A stretch of DNA of 64,000 nt, taken from contig NZ_VNIP01000012.1 in NCBI RefSeq assembly GCF_008370325.1, forward strand, positions 33,290 through 97,289. Reading direction: 5' to 3'. The DNA comes from Martinezella tropici. GTDB taxonomy: Bacteria > Pseudomonadota > Alphaproteobacteria > Rhizobiales > Rhizobiaceae. The notes beneath the pieces were generated by a model that searched no databases, had not been told where the DNA came from, and saw only the letters and a list, made by a program, of their open reading frames with translations. The position numbers were made by a program, and so were the translations under genes. This document shows positions 9,386 through 18,282 of this stretch, piece after piece (within the stretch, counting starts at the first letter, position 1; each line of letters begins with the position of its first letter).

Positions 9386-10827
9386 GCGGATATCCTTTGC
9401 GGCATGTTTGCGGAACGGGAGAACGCATGCGTCGCATTTGCCGTCTCCGAGATGAGATGAAAACTTGTCGACACGTCGTCGAGCTGAAAGTGCGGCTGTA
9501 GCCGCACGGTGCAGGCGAACACTCCCGGCTTGCCCGGAACCTCGTCAACGCTGATACCAGCCGAGCGTAGCGGGAAGCGCGTGCGCAGCGACAGATCCGC
9601 ATCGTCGTTGCCGAGCGTATAGCGCGACAGCCAGTCATTCAGCTTGCGTTCGATCGAGATCCTATCGGCAAGCCGGCCGATCTCGTCGCGCATGATGACC
9701 TTCAGGTAGTGCGAGAAGCGCGAGGCGCAGAGCACATATTGCAGCATCGCCGCAATGCGCGCGTTCTGCCGGGCATGCTCGCTCGAATAATGCGGCGGCG
9801 CATGCAGCGACTGGTTTGAATTGAAGATTGCCGAAGCGGAAAGATAGGTGGTCGCCACAGGCACGATGCCGAGCTCGCACAATTGCTGCTCCTGCGCATT
9901 GGTCAGGCGGATTTCGACGGGAGCCTGCTGCGAAAGACCATTACTTTCGATGCCGAGATCGTAGGGAGCCAGTTCCTCCTGGCTCAAAATGCCGCCGTCG
10001 ATTGCATCCTGTGTCACACCGCGAATGTCGGCAAACCAGCCGGATTCGACGAAATTGCGGATGACGATCATTGCAAAGGCGAAGGCGCCATTGCCCCAAA
10101 GCAGGCTGCTGCCGTCGCCTGCTATGCTTTCGCGAAACGGAAATTGATCGTCGCGTTCCCGAGAATAGGCCTCGTAGGGTGGCCGCATCAGGATCCGTGG
10201 AGCAACGAGCCCCAGGAAGCGGGAATCCTCGCGGGCACGAAGCCCGTTCCAGCGGATGCGGGTGGGATCATAGGCAAGCCAGGAAAAGTCTTGCACGCGA
10301 TTGAGTTCATTGAAGTCCTGCAAGCCGATCGCCTGTGGCGCTGCTGCCGCCACGAAGGGGCAGAACGCGGCGGCCGCGGCCATGCCGATCTGGGTCAATG
10401 CCCCCACGGTATCGCCGCCGGCCGGGTCCTGCGGAGACAGCTCGTAATCGCCAATCAGCAGTCCGAATGGCTCGCCGCCGGGCATGCCGAATTCGCGGCT
10501 GTAGATCAGCTCGAAAAGATGGCTTTGGTCGAACTCCGTCGTGCGCTCGAGATGGCGCGTCAGCTGGGACCAACTGACGCTAAGGATCTTGACCTTCACC
10601 TCGTCCGACTGCCCTGCATGGCGCGTGAGCATGGCAAGCCCACGCCACCGCGCTTCCATCGCCTGGAATTCGCGGTGGTGCAGAATGGCGTTGAGCTGCC
10701 GGTTAAGTACATCGTCGATCATGGCGATCACGCGATGCACCTGACGGGGCCAGGCAACTCTCGGTTCCATCGTCGTTGCGGTCATGGTGCTGGCTGAAGG
10801 TGCGCGGCGAGACGGCCGCCGCGCCAC
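9382..10827 (-). CDS. tssC2: Second TssC-family sheath protein (ImpD)
   Basis: This is a TssC paralogue corresponding to ImpD. It shares the family blocks with the neighbouring TssC, including FEL/KSIY..EFG.PGGEPFG, a REDSRFLGLVAPRILMR segment in the middle, and the SRFSHYLKVIMRDEIG region near the C-terminus. Rhizobia and Agrobacterium usually carry two TssC proteins, and the impD product is less conserved than the main sheath subunit. The start is uncertain: GTG 10827 has an AGGAG only a few bases upstream, while ATG 10785 and ATG 10770 are internal options. The gene begins 5 nt after the tssC stop and overlaps tagJ by 4 nt. Confidence 0.9.
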   Translation of the reverse strand: MARRPSRRAPSASTMTATTMEPRVAWPRQVHRVIAMIDDVLNRQLNAILHHREFQAMEARWRGLAMLTRHAGQSDEVKVKILSVSWSQLTRHLERTTEFDQSHLFELIYSREFGMPGGEPFGLLIGDYELSPQDPAGGDTVGALTQIGMAAAAAFCPFVAAAAPQAIGLQDFNELNRVQDFSWLAYDPTRIRWNGLRAREDSRFLGLVAPRILMRPPYEAYSRERDDQFPFRESIAGDGSSLLWGNGAFAFAMIVIRNFVESGWFADIRGVTQDAIDGGILSQEELAPYDLGIESNGLSQQAPVEIRLTNAQEQQLCELGIVPVATTYLSASAIFNSNQSLHAPPHYSSEHARQNARIAAMLQYVLCASRFSHYLKVIMRDEIGRLADRISIERKLNDWLSRYTLGNDDADLSLRTRFPLRSAGISVDEVPGKPGVFACTVRLQPHFQLDDVSTSFHLISETANATHAFSRSANMPQRISA

Positions 10828-10832
10828 CTCTC

Positions 10833-12311
10833 CTAGTTCTTGCTCGGGATGCGGGCGACCATTCTGAGCGAAGTGGTCAGCTCTTCCATCTGAAGCCAGG
10901 GCCGCATCCAGGCGACGGCGTTATAGGAGCCCGGCTTGCCCGGAACTTCCTGGACCGTCACCTTGGCATCGCGCAGCGGGTATTTGGCGCGAGATTCCTC
11001 GCCGGCATCGTCATTGGCGTTGACATAGTTGGCGATCCAGCGGTTCAGCCAGTTCTCGCAATCCTGCGCTTCCATGAAGGAGCCGATCTTGTCGCGGCCC
11101 ATCACCTTCAAGTAATGCGCAAAGCGCGACGTCGCCATCATATAGGGCAGGCGGGCTGAGACGGCCGCGTTGGCGGTTGCCTCTGGCTTGTCGTAGAGCT
11201 TCGGCTTGTGCGTCGTCTGGGCGCCAAAGAACACGGCATAATCGGTATTCTTGTAGTGGCAGAGCGGCAGGAAGCCGAGCTTGCCGAGCTCGGCGTCGCG
11301 GCGGTCGGTAATGCCGACTTCGGTCGGGCATTTGAGGTCGAGGTCACCATCGTCGCTCGAGAAGATGTGCATCGGCAGGTTTTCGACCCTGCCGCCGTTT
11401 TCCGCGCCACGGATCGCCGTGCACCAGCCGCTCTGGGCAAAAGCGTCCGTCAGCCGCGTTCCCATCACATAGGATGCATTCATCCAGCAATAAGAATTGT
11501 GATCGAGCTCGCCGGTCTTCGAATGTTCGGTCTCGTCGAAGGCGAAATCGTCGATCGGGTTGGTTTTCGGGCCATAGGGCATACGAGCAAGCACGCGGGG
11601 AAGGGCGAGCGTGACGAAACGCGAATCCTCGCTGTCGCGCAGGCTGCGCCATTTCGCATATTCGACCGTTTCGAAAATCTTCTCCAGATCGCGCGGCCGG
11701 GCAAGCTCGCGATAATCGTCGAAGCCGAACATTCGCGGGCTGGCGGCCGAAATAAACGGGGCAAAGGCAGCAGCGGCAATCGACGAAATCGCCTGCAGCG
11801 TCTGCACGTCGTCGAACGAATTGTCGAATTCGTAGTCACCGATGATGGCGCCCATGGGCTCGCCGCCCGGTGTGCCGAATTCGTCCTCATAGATCGACTT
11901 GAAGAGGCGCGACTGGTCGAATTCCACCGCCTTTGCCAGATCCTTGGAGACGTCGCGCTTCGATGCGTTCAGCACACGGATCTTCAGGTTGACGCTGGTC
12001 TCGCTATTCTTGACCAGATAGTGGAGGCCGCGCCAGCTGCCTTCCAGCTTGGCGAATTCCGGCGACTGCATGATGGCGGCGAGCTGACGCGAAATCTTGC
12101 TGTCGAGTTCGGCGATCGCCTTGTTCAGCGTGATCGTCAGATTGCGATCATAGGTGACGGTACCCTTGAGAGCCTGGTCGGTCAGCGTCCTCAAGAGATC
12201 CTGGGCACGGTCTGGTTCGGTTTGCCGGGTCGCGGCCACGATCTGCGAGAGCAGATTTTCATCGGGCGCAAACTCGGCCTCTTTGGTCTTCAGTTGGCTT
12301 TCAGCGCTCAT
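10833..12311 (-). CDS. tssC: T6SS contractile sheath large subunit TssC
   Basis: TssC (ImpC/VipB) is the large sheath subunit that polymerises with TssB around the Hcp tube. The 492-residue product has the hallmark sheath signature EDSRFVTLALPRVLARMPYG near residue 225, the DEFGTPGGEP block near residue 145 and the RFAHYLKVMGRDKIGSF segment in the C-terminal third. It follows tssB after a gap of 111 nt and is followed at once by the second tssC. Length and motifs are complete, so this is expected to be the main functional sheath protein. Confidence 0.96.
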   Translation of the reverse strand: MSAESQLKTKEAEFAPDENLLSQIVAATRQTEPDRAQDLLRTLTDQALKGTVTYDRNLTITLNKAIAELDSKISRQLAAIMQSPEFAKLEGSWRGLHYLVKNSETSVNLKIRVLNASKRDVSKDLAKAVEFDQSRLFKSIYEDEFGTPGGEPMGAIIGDYEFDNSFDDVQTLQAISSIAAAAFAPFISAASPRMFGFDDYRELARPRDLEKIFETVEYAKWRSLRDSEDSRFVTLALPRVLARMPYGPKTNPIDDFAFDETEHSKTGELDHNSYCWMNASYVMGTRLTDAFAQSGWCTAIRGAENGGRVENLPMHIFSSDDGDLDLKCPTEVGITDRRDAELGKLGFLPLCHYKNTDYAVFFGAQTTHKPKLYDKPEATANAAVSARLPYMMATSRFAHYLKVMGRDKIGSFMEAQDCENWLNRWIANYVNANDDAGEESRAKYPLRDAKVTVQEVPGKPGSYNAVAWMRPWLQMEELTTSLRMVARIPSKN

Positions 12312-12422
12312 TTTTCGATCCTTGCGGAAAGTTCAGGCGATATCGGTGAAGGTCGAGGCCCGCCGTTATCGGCTGCTTGAAACGGGATTGGACGACCGGC
12401 GCCTGCCGGCAATCGATGACGA

Positions 12423-12935
12423 TCAGCTTGCGGCAGGCTTCTCGGCCAGACCGAGTTCGGACATCAGCTTCGAGAGATCCGCCTTGTTCTGCAGGACATC
12501 CTCGAGCAGCCGTTCCAGCTCTTCCGATCGGTCCGCCTTGCTCATGAGGTCGCGAAGCTGGTTGCGGGCATCGAGAAGGGCCTTCAGCGCAGGCACTTGA
12601 TTGACGACCGAGCCGGGCTCGAAATCCTGCATGCTTTCGAATTTCAGCGACACGGGGAGCTGGGAACCGTCGCCCGCCAGCGTGTTTTCGACCGCGATGT
12701 TCAGGCCGGGGGTCATGCGGCGCATGACATCGTCGAAATTGTCGCGATCGATCTGCACGAACTTGCGTTCGCCGAACGGTTTCAGCGGTTGGGTCGGATT
12801 ACCCGAGAAATCGCCGAGCACGCCGACGACGAAGGGCAATTCCTTGACGACCATAGCGCCTTCGGTCTCCACTTCGTATTTGATGTGGACCCTGGGCTTG
12901 CGCACTCGTTCCAGTTTTTCGTGAACACTCGCCAT
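12423..12935 (-). CDS. tssB: T6SS contractile sheath small subunit TssB
   Basis: TssB (ImpB/VipA) is the small sheath subunit. The 170-residue protein carries the family block RVHIKYEVETEGA, then LPFVVGVLGDFSGNP and FVQIDRDNFDDVM, which are almost invariant in TssB. The C-terminus has the expected helical LRDLMSKADRSEELERLLED region. The ATG at 12935 has a GGAGAAGC ribosome-binding region just upstream. It sits between tssA (106 nt away) and tssC (111 nt away), the only two sizeable gaps in the operon. Confidence 0.96.
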   Translation of the reverse strand: MASVHEKLERVRKPRVHIKYEVETEGAMVVKELPFVVGVLGDFSGNPTQPLKPFGERKFVQIDRDNFDDVMRRMTPGLNIAVENTLAGDGSQLPVSLKFESMQDFEPGSVVNQVPALKALLDARNQLRDLMSKADRSEELERLLEDVLQNKADLSKLMSELGLAEKPAAS

Positions 12936-13041
12936 AAAGCTTCTCCTTCAAATCCCAGCGGCAAATTCGCTCTTCAGATGTGGCACAACTCGACTTTGGA
13001 AAGAGCGGGTTGCAAAAAGTTCAGGATACCAGTTGTATTTG

Positions 13042-14166
13042 TCATGCCGTCTTGTTCGACTTTGGCTGAATGCCCGCCGCCGTCAAAACGGCGTTGCGAA
13101 CCTGCTGCTCCGGCAGCAGTTCGGCCAATAATTCTGAAAAATCCATGCGTCCGCGCCTGACCATCGTCTCGATCGACATGGAGATCGGCGAATGCGGTTC
13201 CGTGCGGCGAAAGTAGCGGGCAACGGCCAGCAACAGCTCGAAGGCCTCTTCGCGCGACCCGATCTGTTCGCCGTTCAAGGGGCGCGGGCGACTTGGCGTC
13301 TGCCCGCTCGAATCTTCCTGCTGTTGCGGGTCCGCGTCGGCTTCGGCTGCCGGGGTTTCGATGCCGGCAAGAGTGCGAAGTGCCGCGGCAGCCTCGTTAA
13401 GGACATTGTGCGTATTGGAGCTCGGTGGCGCCATCTGTCCGCAGCGCTCGTTGAGAATGGCTACCAGCCTATCAAAAGCTGCCACACAGCCATTCACCAT
13501 TTCGAGATGCGAGCTCATCGCCGCCGTACCGGCTTCAAGGACAGACTGATTCAGTTCATCGCGCCGCTTCACCTCGTTGGGACGTTGCGACAGCTGAAAA
13601 TCCCAAAGGGAAAATTGGCCGAATTTCATTCCCGGAACGAGCGGCGAGAGCCTGATCGCCTGAATGATCGTCCCTTCGCCGCCGACGCCGTTAAGACCCG
13701 AAAGCGGGGCAAGCCGCTCTTCGATATCGTCTGTTCCAACGGAATGAAATTTCTCCCAATGCTTGTCTAATAGCGACGCAATCGCCAGGTAGACATCCCT
13801 CAGGCCTTCGAATCCGCGTAGACGTAATTCCGCCTCGGCCAGCCATGCTAATACTTCGAGATCCTTGCTTTTGGAAGAAATAATCTGCAATCCAAGATTG
13901 CTAACGTCTGTCCAAAGAGGCGAAAGGCTAATATTTTCACCCGGTGATATACCTCGTTCCGCAGCACGAGCCTGGTTTCTGGCGTCTTTTATTCTGTAGT
14001 ATATTTCGCGCATAGAAGTATTATTGCGCACATTTTCTCCGCATGGCGCATTTTCGTCAAACGAATTCTCTAGGTCGCGAACGCTCAGCAGGTTATTAGC
14101 TCCATATTGCGAACTACATCGTTTAAGAGCGTGATACTTATGTCGATAAGATTCTTTGTCAACCAT
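13042..14166 (-). CDS. tssA: T6SS cap/baseplate protein TssA (ImpA)
   Basis: TssA (ImpA) organises sheath and tube assembly. The 374-residue protein has the ImpA N-terminal domain, seen from PCGENVRN (about residue 41) through MREIYYRIKDARNQARAAERG and WLAEAELRLRGFEGL to GLNGVGGEGTII. The C-terminal part contains SREEAFELLLAVARYFRRTEPHSPI, the usual short-TssA ending. It is the first gene of the minus-strand operon. The ATG at 14166 lacks an obvious Shine-Dalgarno sequence and the first 40 codons are more AT-rich than the rest, so the exact start is uncertain. Confidence 0.93.
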   Translation of the reverse strand: MVDKESYRHKYHALKRCSSQYGANNLLSVRDLENSFDENAPCGENVRNNTSMREIYYRIKDARNQARAAERGISPGENISLSPLWTDVSNLGLQIISSKSKDLEVLAWLAEAELRLRGFEGLRDVYLAIASLLDKHWEKFHSVGTDDIEERLAPLSGLNGVGGEGTIIQAIRLSPLVPGMKFGQFSLWDFQLSQRPNEVKRRDELNQSVLEAGTAAMSSHLEMVNGCVAAFDRLVAILNERCGQMAPPSSNTHNVLNEAAAALRTLAGIETPAAEADADPQQQEDSSGQTPSRPRPLNGEQIGSREEAFELLLAVARYFRRTEPHSPISMSIETMVRRGRMDFSELLAELLPEQQVRNAVLTAAGIQPKSNKTA

Positions 14167-14317
14167 GTCTATTCTGTAATGGATTTATGACAATTCCAGT
14201 TTTTGACCGCATGAAAAATTTTTTGTTGTTGATCTAGACGCCCGCGAATAACCGCCCTAGTTGTTGCCGCGGCATGAAAGTTTGGTTGAAATGAAACCAG
14301 AGGGAGGAAACTTCTAG
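14167..14317. promoter_or_regulatory. Divergent T6SS promoter region between tssA and tssH
   Basis: This 151-nt gap separates the two arms of the T6SS locus and must hold promoters for both. It is much more AT-rich than its surroundings, with runs such as AAAAATTTTTTG around 14212-14223. A strong ribosome-binding site (GGGAGGAAA, about 14301-14309) precedes the tssH GTG. I could not identify convincing -35/-10 pairs or a sigma-54 signature by eye. Confidence 0.6.
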
Positions 14318-17074
14318 GTGTCGAATATCGATCTCAACCGTCTGATCAGAACGCTCGAGCCCGCATTGCGCGTCGCCCTCGAGGCTGCCGCGTCGCATGC
14401 AGCACGTGATCGGCACGCGAATGTCGATGTCGCACATTGGATAGTCTCATTGTTAGACTCATCGGAAGTTTGCTCTTTTTTTGAAGAGCTTAGCGTATCA
14501 TCTGCGACGCTGCGCACGGAGCTTGATAGCGCCATTGCCGAATTGCCGAGAGGGGACGGGGCCGCACTCGTGCTCTCCCAAAACCTACTGGCGCTGATGC
14601 GGGAAGCCTGGCTTGTAGCCTCGCTTCAATGCGGCCGGAACAGCATCACTTTGGCCGATCTCCTGACCGCACTCACGGATGACCAATCGCTGCGAATCAT
14701 GGCGCGCGGCATGGCGCCCTCGCTGCGAAACCTCAATCGCAATGCTCTCGAAAGGCGCTTGAACGCGGCTCCGTCTCAGGATGCCGCTTCGCCATCACTG
14801 AATTCCGAAGCCGTTCCCGCGGCCGGCGAAAACGAATTTCTCCGTCTCTATACGAGAGACATGACAGCCGATGCGAAGCTCGGCCGCATAGATCCGGTTA
14901 TCGGACGGGACCGTGAGCTGCGTCAGGTTATCGATATTCTGATGCGGCGCCGGCAGAACAATCCCATCCTGGTCGGCGAGGCGGGGGTCGGCAAAACGGC
15001 GGTCGCCGAAGCGCTGGCTCTCGAGATTGCTGCCGGAAGCGTGCCCGACATGCTGAAACCTGTCCGCATTCTCCTCCTCGATCTCAGCCTGCTGCAGGCC
15101 GGAGCGGGCGTGAAAGGCGAGTTCGAGCGGCGCCTGCATGGCGTGGTTGCCGCCGTGCGCGCCTCGGCGGAGCCGATCATTCTCTTTATCGACGAGGCGC
15201 ATGGGCTGATCGGCGCTGGCGGGCAGGCCGGTCAGGGCGATGCCGCCAACATTCTAAAGCCGGCACTGGCGCGCGGCGAACTCCGAACGATTGCGGCGAC
15301 CACGTGGAGCGAATACAAGCGCCACATCGAGAAGGACGCGGCACTGACCCGGCGTTTCCAGGTCGTTCAGGTGCTGGAGCCTGATGAGGAAACCGCCATC
15401 CGCATGCTGCGCGGCATTGTCGGTAGCTTCAAGGCTCATCACAAGGTGCGCATCCGCGACGAGGCGCTGGCTGCCGCCGTGCGTCTTTCCGCCCGCTACA
15501 TCCCGGCGCGGCAGTTGCCCGACAAGGCGATCAGCCTCATCGATACCGCCGCTGCCGCCGTGTCCCTTTCCAGACAGACTGTTCCCGAAGCGCTCAAAGG
15601 CCTGCGTAACGAGCAGGAGATGCTGGAGGTCGAAGCCTCAGCGCTTTCCGCTGAACCTGTCACGCCTGAGCTCATCGCACGGCTCGCGATCATCGAGAAT
15701 GAGAAGCGCGAGGTTCTGCTCGAGATTGAGCGCTTGCAGACCAAATTCGATGAGGAAGTTCGCCTGTCGAAGGAAGCGGACCGAATAGAAGCGTCGTTTG
15801 GCGATGCGGGCATGCAGCAGGCCGAAGAAGCGGCGCACACAAGCGATGACCATACACGCGCTGGCAATGTCGCGCGTTTCCCTCAGAGTGCCTCCTCGGA
15901 AGCCGCCCGCGCGGCATTGGCGCAAGCCGAGCGCAATCTTGCCGATGTTGCCGGCGAGACGCCATTGGTCCCTCGCGTCGTCGACAAGGAGGTGATCGCC
16001 GGTATCGTTGCGCGCTGGACCGGTATTCCCGTGGGCAAGCTGCTGTCGGATCAGGTCGAGACCGTCAAGACCCTCGATGCGAAGCTCAAGGAGCGCGTGC
16101 TTGGCCAGGATGCCGCGATCGCGCGAATCTCAGCCGCCATGCGTTCGGCGCGCGCCGGCCTTTCCGATCCGCGGCGCCCGCCTGCCGTCTTCCTACTCGT
16201 CGGCATGTCGGGAACCGGCAAGACCGAAACGGCACTTTCGCTCGCCGATCTTCTGTATGGCGGCAGCCAGTATCTGACGACCATCAACATGTCCGAGTTC
16301 AAGGAGGAGCATAAGGTTTCGCTGCTGCTCGGATCGCCGCCCGGCTATGTTGGTTACGGCGAGGGCGGCGTGCTGACTGAAGCGGTCCGCCGGCGCCCCT
16401 ACGGTGTCCTGCTGCTGGACGAAATCGACAAGGCGCATCCCGGCGTCCAGGAAGTATTCTACCAGGTCTTCGACAAGGGAACGCTGCGCGACGGCGAAGG
16501 CCGCGACATCGATTTCAAGAATACCACGATCATCATGACCGCCAATACTGGCTCGGAGCTGCTGACAGCGCTTGCCGCCGATCCGGAGACCATGCCCGAG
16601 GGCGAGGCGCTTGAGGCACTGCTGCTTCCCGAATTGCAGAAACACTTCAAGCCGGCCTTCGTCGGCAGAACGACGGTCCTACCCTTCATGCCGCTGAACG
16701 GCGAGACGCTGAGCGGCATCGTCGATATTCAGATCGGCCGTATCCGCGACCGTGTCTCAGCTTCCTATGGAACGACGGTCTCTCTGTCACAGCCCGCCCG
16801 CGACGCGCTTGTCAGTCGCGCGAAGGCGAGCGAGATGGGCGCGCGCGCCATCGAGACCATGATCGGGCGTGATTTATTGCCAGAATTGTCGACCTTCTTC
16901 CTCGATGCCGTTGCCGAGGGGCGCAAGATTGCCGGCATCACCATCAATTTTCACGATCACCGCTTCCTCATCGAGGAGAAGCCGGTGAACGACCATGAAT
17001 TCGCTGACCCCGAACAAGGCGGCACGGCGAATGAAGCAGCCCCGGACGAGCACAACGTCCGGATGCGGCATTAG
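14318..17074 (+). CDS. tssH: T6SS sheath-disassembly ATPase TssH (ClpV)
   Basis: TssH/ClpV is the AAA+ unfoldase that disassembles contracted TssB-TssC sheath. The 918-residue protein has a Clp N-terminal domain (about 1-150). AAA module D1 has Walker A GEAGVGKT near residue 219 and Walker B FIDEAH near 290. A coiled middle region follows (about 410-540), then AAA module D2 with GMSGTGKT near 629 and LLLDEIDK near 698. The start is a GTG with GGGAGGAAA about 9 nt upstream. A short acidic C-terminal tail follows D2. It heads the plus-strand arm and is followed by hcp after 66 nt. Confidence 0.96.
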   Translation: MSNIDLNRLIRTLEPALRVALEAAASHAARDRHANVDVAHWIVSLLDSSEVCSFFEELSVSSATLRTELDSAIAELPRGDGAALVLSQNLLALMREAWLVASLQCGRNSITLADLLTALTDDQSLRIMARGMAPSLRNLNRNALERRLNAAPSQDAASPSLNSEAVPAAGENEFLRLYTRDMTADAKLGRIDPVIGRDRELRQVIDILMRRRQNNPILVGEAGVGKTAVAEALALEIAAGSVPDMLKPVRILLLDLSLLQAGAGVKGEFERRLHGVVAAVRASAEPIILFIDEAHGLIGAGGQAGQGDAANILKPALARGELRTIAATTWSEYKRHIEKDAALTRRFQVVQVLEPDEETAIRMLRGIVGSFKAHHKVRIRDEALAAAVRLSARYIPARQLPDKAISLIDTAAAAVSLSRQTVPEALKGLRNEQEMLEVEASALSAEPVTPELIARLAIIENEKREVLLEIERLQTKFDEEVRLSKEADRIEASFGDAGMQQAEEAAHTSDDHTRAGNVARFPQSASSEAARAALAQAERNLADVAGETPLVPRVVDKEVIAGIVARWTGIPVGKLLSDQVETVKTLDAKLKERVLGQDAAIARISAAMRSARAGLSDPRRPPAVFLLVGMSGTGKTETALSLADLLYGGSQYLTTINMSEFKEEHKVSLLLGSPPGYVGYGEGGVLTEAVRRRPYGVLLLDEIDKAHPGVQEVFYQVFDKGTLRDGEGRDIDFKNTTIIMTANTGSELLTALAADPETMPEGEALEALLLPELQKHFKPAFVGRTTVLPFMPLNGETLSGIVDIQIGRIRDRVSASYGTTVSLSQPARDALVSRAKASEMGARAIETMIGRDLLPELSTFFLDAVAEGRKIAGITINFHDHRFLIEEKPVNDHEFADPEQGGTANEAAPDEHNVRMRH

Positions 17075-17089
17075 ACGGAAAGGTAAACC

Positions 17090-17109
17090 CGCCTTGCAGC
17101 GACAAGGCG
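17090..17109 (+). other. Small inverted repeat in the tssH-hcp gap
   Basis: CGCCTTG and CAAGGCG form a 7-bp perfect stem with a 6-nt loop in the 66-nt gap before hcp. There is no downstream T-run, so it is not a clear terminator. It would fold in the 5' leader of any hcp transcript. Confidence 0.4.
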
Positions 17110-17140
17110 AAATTCAAATTCCAACAGGAGAGTTGAGAGC

Positions 17141-17617
17141 ATGCCGATTTATCTGCAGATCGACGGAATTCAAGGCGATGCCACCCACGAACAGCACAAG
17201 AAGTGGATGGACATCGAAGTCATCCACTGGAACGTCTCGCGCAACATGAAGACCTCGGCCGGTTCGGCAGCGAACCGCGAAGCTTCTGAACCCACCGTTT
17301 CGGAAGTCATCCTGACCAAGGTCAGTGATTCCTCGTCGACCAAGCTGTTCCAGGAAGCATGCTCGGGCCGCACCGGCAAGCAGGCTGTCATCCATCTCGT
17401 GACGACAGGCAATCCGGGCGACACCTACATCGAATACACGCTGACAAACACGCTGATCGCCAGCTACTCGGTCGATTCCAACGGCGATCGCCCGGTCGAG
17501 ACGATCAAGCTGAACTTCACCAAGATGGAAGTGAAGTACACGCCTTACGACGACTCGCAGACACCGCAGTCGCCGATGATCGCGTCCTACGATCTGGCAA
17601 CGACCAAGGCTGCCTAA
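17141..17617 (+). CDS. hcp: T6SS tube protein Hcp
   Basis: Hcp forms the hexameric rings of the inner tube and is itself secreted. The 158-residue product starts with MPIYLQIDGIQGDAT, a typical Hcp opening with an early beta strand. It contains IEVIHWNVSRN, SEVILTKVSDSSSTKLF and the C-terminal KLNFTKMEVKYTPYD, all characteristic positions of the fold. A good ribosome-binding site (ACAGGAGAG) sits about 9 nt before the ATG. A strong hairpin follows the stop codon. The Hcp shows no C-terminal extension, so it is not an evolved Hcp carrying an effector domain. Confidence 0.96.
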   Translation: MPIYLQIDGIQGDATHEQHKKWMDIEVIHWNVSRNMKTSAGSAANREASEPTVSEVILTKVSDSSSTKLFQEACSGRTGKQAVIHLVTTGNPGDTYIEYTLTNTLIASYSVDSNGDRPVETIKLNFTKMEVKYTPYDDSQTPQSPMIASYDLATTKAA

Positions 17618-17630
17618 TACCAGCACCGCC

Positions 17631-17660
17631 TTCCGGCGCGTTGCGATCAACGCGCCGGAA
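17631..17660 (+). terminator. Perfect 13-bp hairpin downstream of hcp
   Basis: TTCCGGCGCGTTG (17631-17643) and its exact reverse complement (17648-17660) enclose a CGAT loop, forming a very stable GC-rich stem 14 nt after the hcp stop. No U-tract follows, so it is more likely an attenuator or mRNA 3'-end stabiliser than a simple intrinsic terminator. It could keep hcp expression above the genes that follow. Confidence 0.7.
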
Positions 17661-17733
17661 CTGTGCCTGATGCCAGATCGCTGCGGCGGCTGGGATTTGA
17701 ACATTCTCGACAACCTTTTTCATCGAGGTCGCC

Positions 17734-18282
17734 ATGGTAGATTTTTCCGTTTCATCGCCAGCGCTGCAAATGGAGCCGGTGAAGCAGACCGACCTTCCGC
17801 CGATCAAGCGAGCGGGCCGCGGTCCTTCCTACGATTATTTCTCTTGGCCCCAAGGTCCGCGCGAATATGCCGCCCGGAACCAGGCAGCGGGTGCTTTCGC
17901 ATCTGGCATCCGATCGCTTGCCGAAAAGGCCAACGAGATGTCTTTGACGCACTGGCTGCAGGTGTGGCTGCGAAACAACGAGCCTCACATCATCCGGGAG
18001 ATGGATATCAACCATCATTCGGTCTTTGTCGCTCAGTTCAACTATACGGTGACGGATGGCGAGGTGCGGACCTACATGGTTCGTGGTGCCTATCTGCTCG
18101 GTACGGTCACTTCGCGCGCCGATATCGGCAAGATCCTGACGCCGGAAGCGCTTTATGGTCCCAGCATGCGCGAAACCGTGCCGAATGGCACCTTGTACCA
18201 GATCGCCTATCTGGTCGGCGGCCGCAAGCAGGTGGTCGGCAGCGCCGGCAAGACGGGCTCGGCAAGTTCACTGGTAGGATAA
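17734..18282 (+). CDS. T6SS-associated protein of unknown function between hcp and vgrG
   Basis: The 182-residue protein was not recognised. It has no signal peptide and no clear membrane segment. The N-terminal 35 residues look unstructured and proline-containing. The rest is mixed, with SYDYFSWPQGPREYAARN, a THWLQVWLRNNEPHIIREMDINHH segment and several predicted beta strands around VFVAQFNYTVTDGEVRTYMV. No cysteine is present, which argues against a papain-like amidase effector. It lies 116 nt after hcp and its stop is adjacent to the vgrG start, so it is probably co-expressed with vgrG. An accessory or loading role is a guess from position only. Confidence 0.75.
   Translation: MVDFSVSSPALQMEPVKQTDLPPIKRAGRGPSYDYFSWPQGPREYAARNQAAGAFASGIRSLAEKANEMSLTHWLQVWLRNNEPHIIREMDINHHSVFVAQFNYTVTDGEVRTYMVRGAYLLGTVTSRADIGKILTPEALYGPSMRETVPNGTLYQIAYLVGGRKQVVGSAGKTGSASSLVG

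Noticed and set aside
11208..12380. Open frame of 390 codons on the plus strand across tssC
   Set aside because: It is an antisense shadow of TssC, with no ribosome-binding site and no family pattern.
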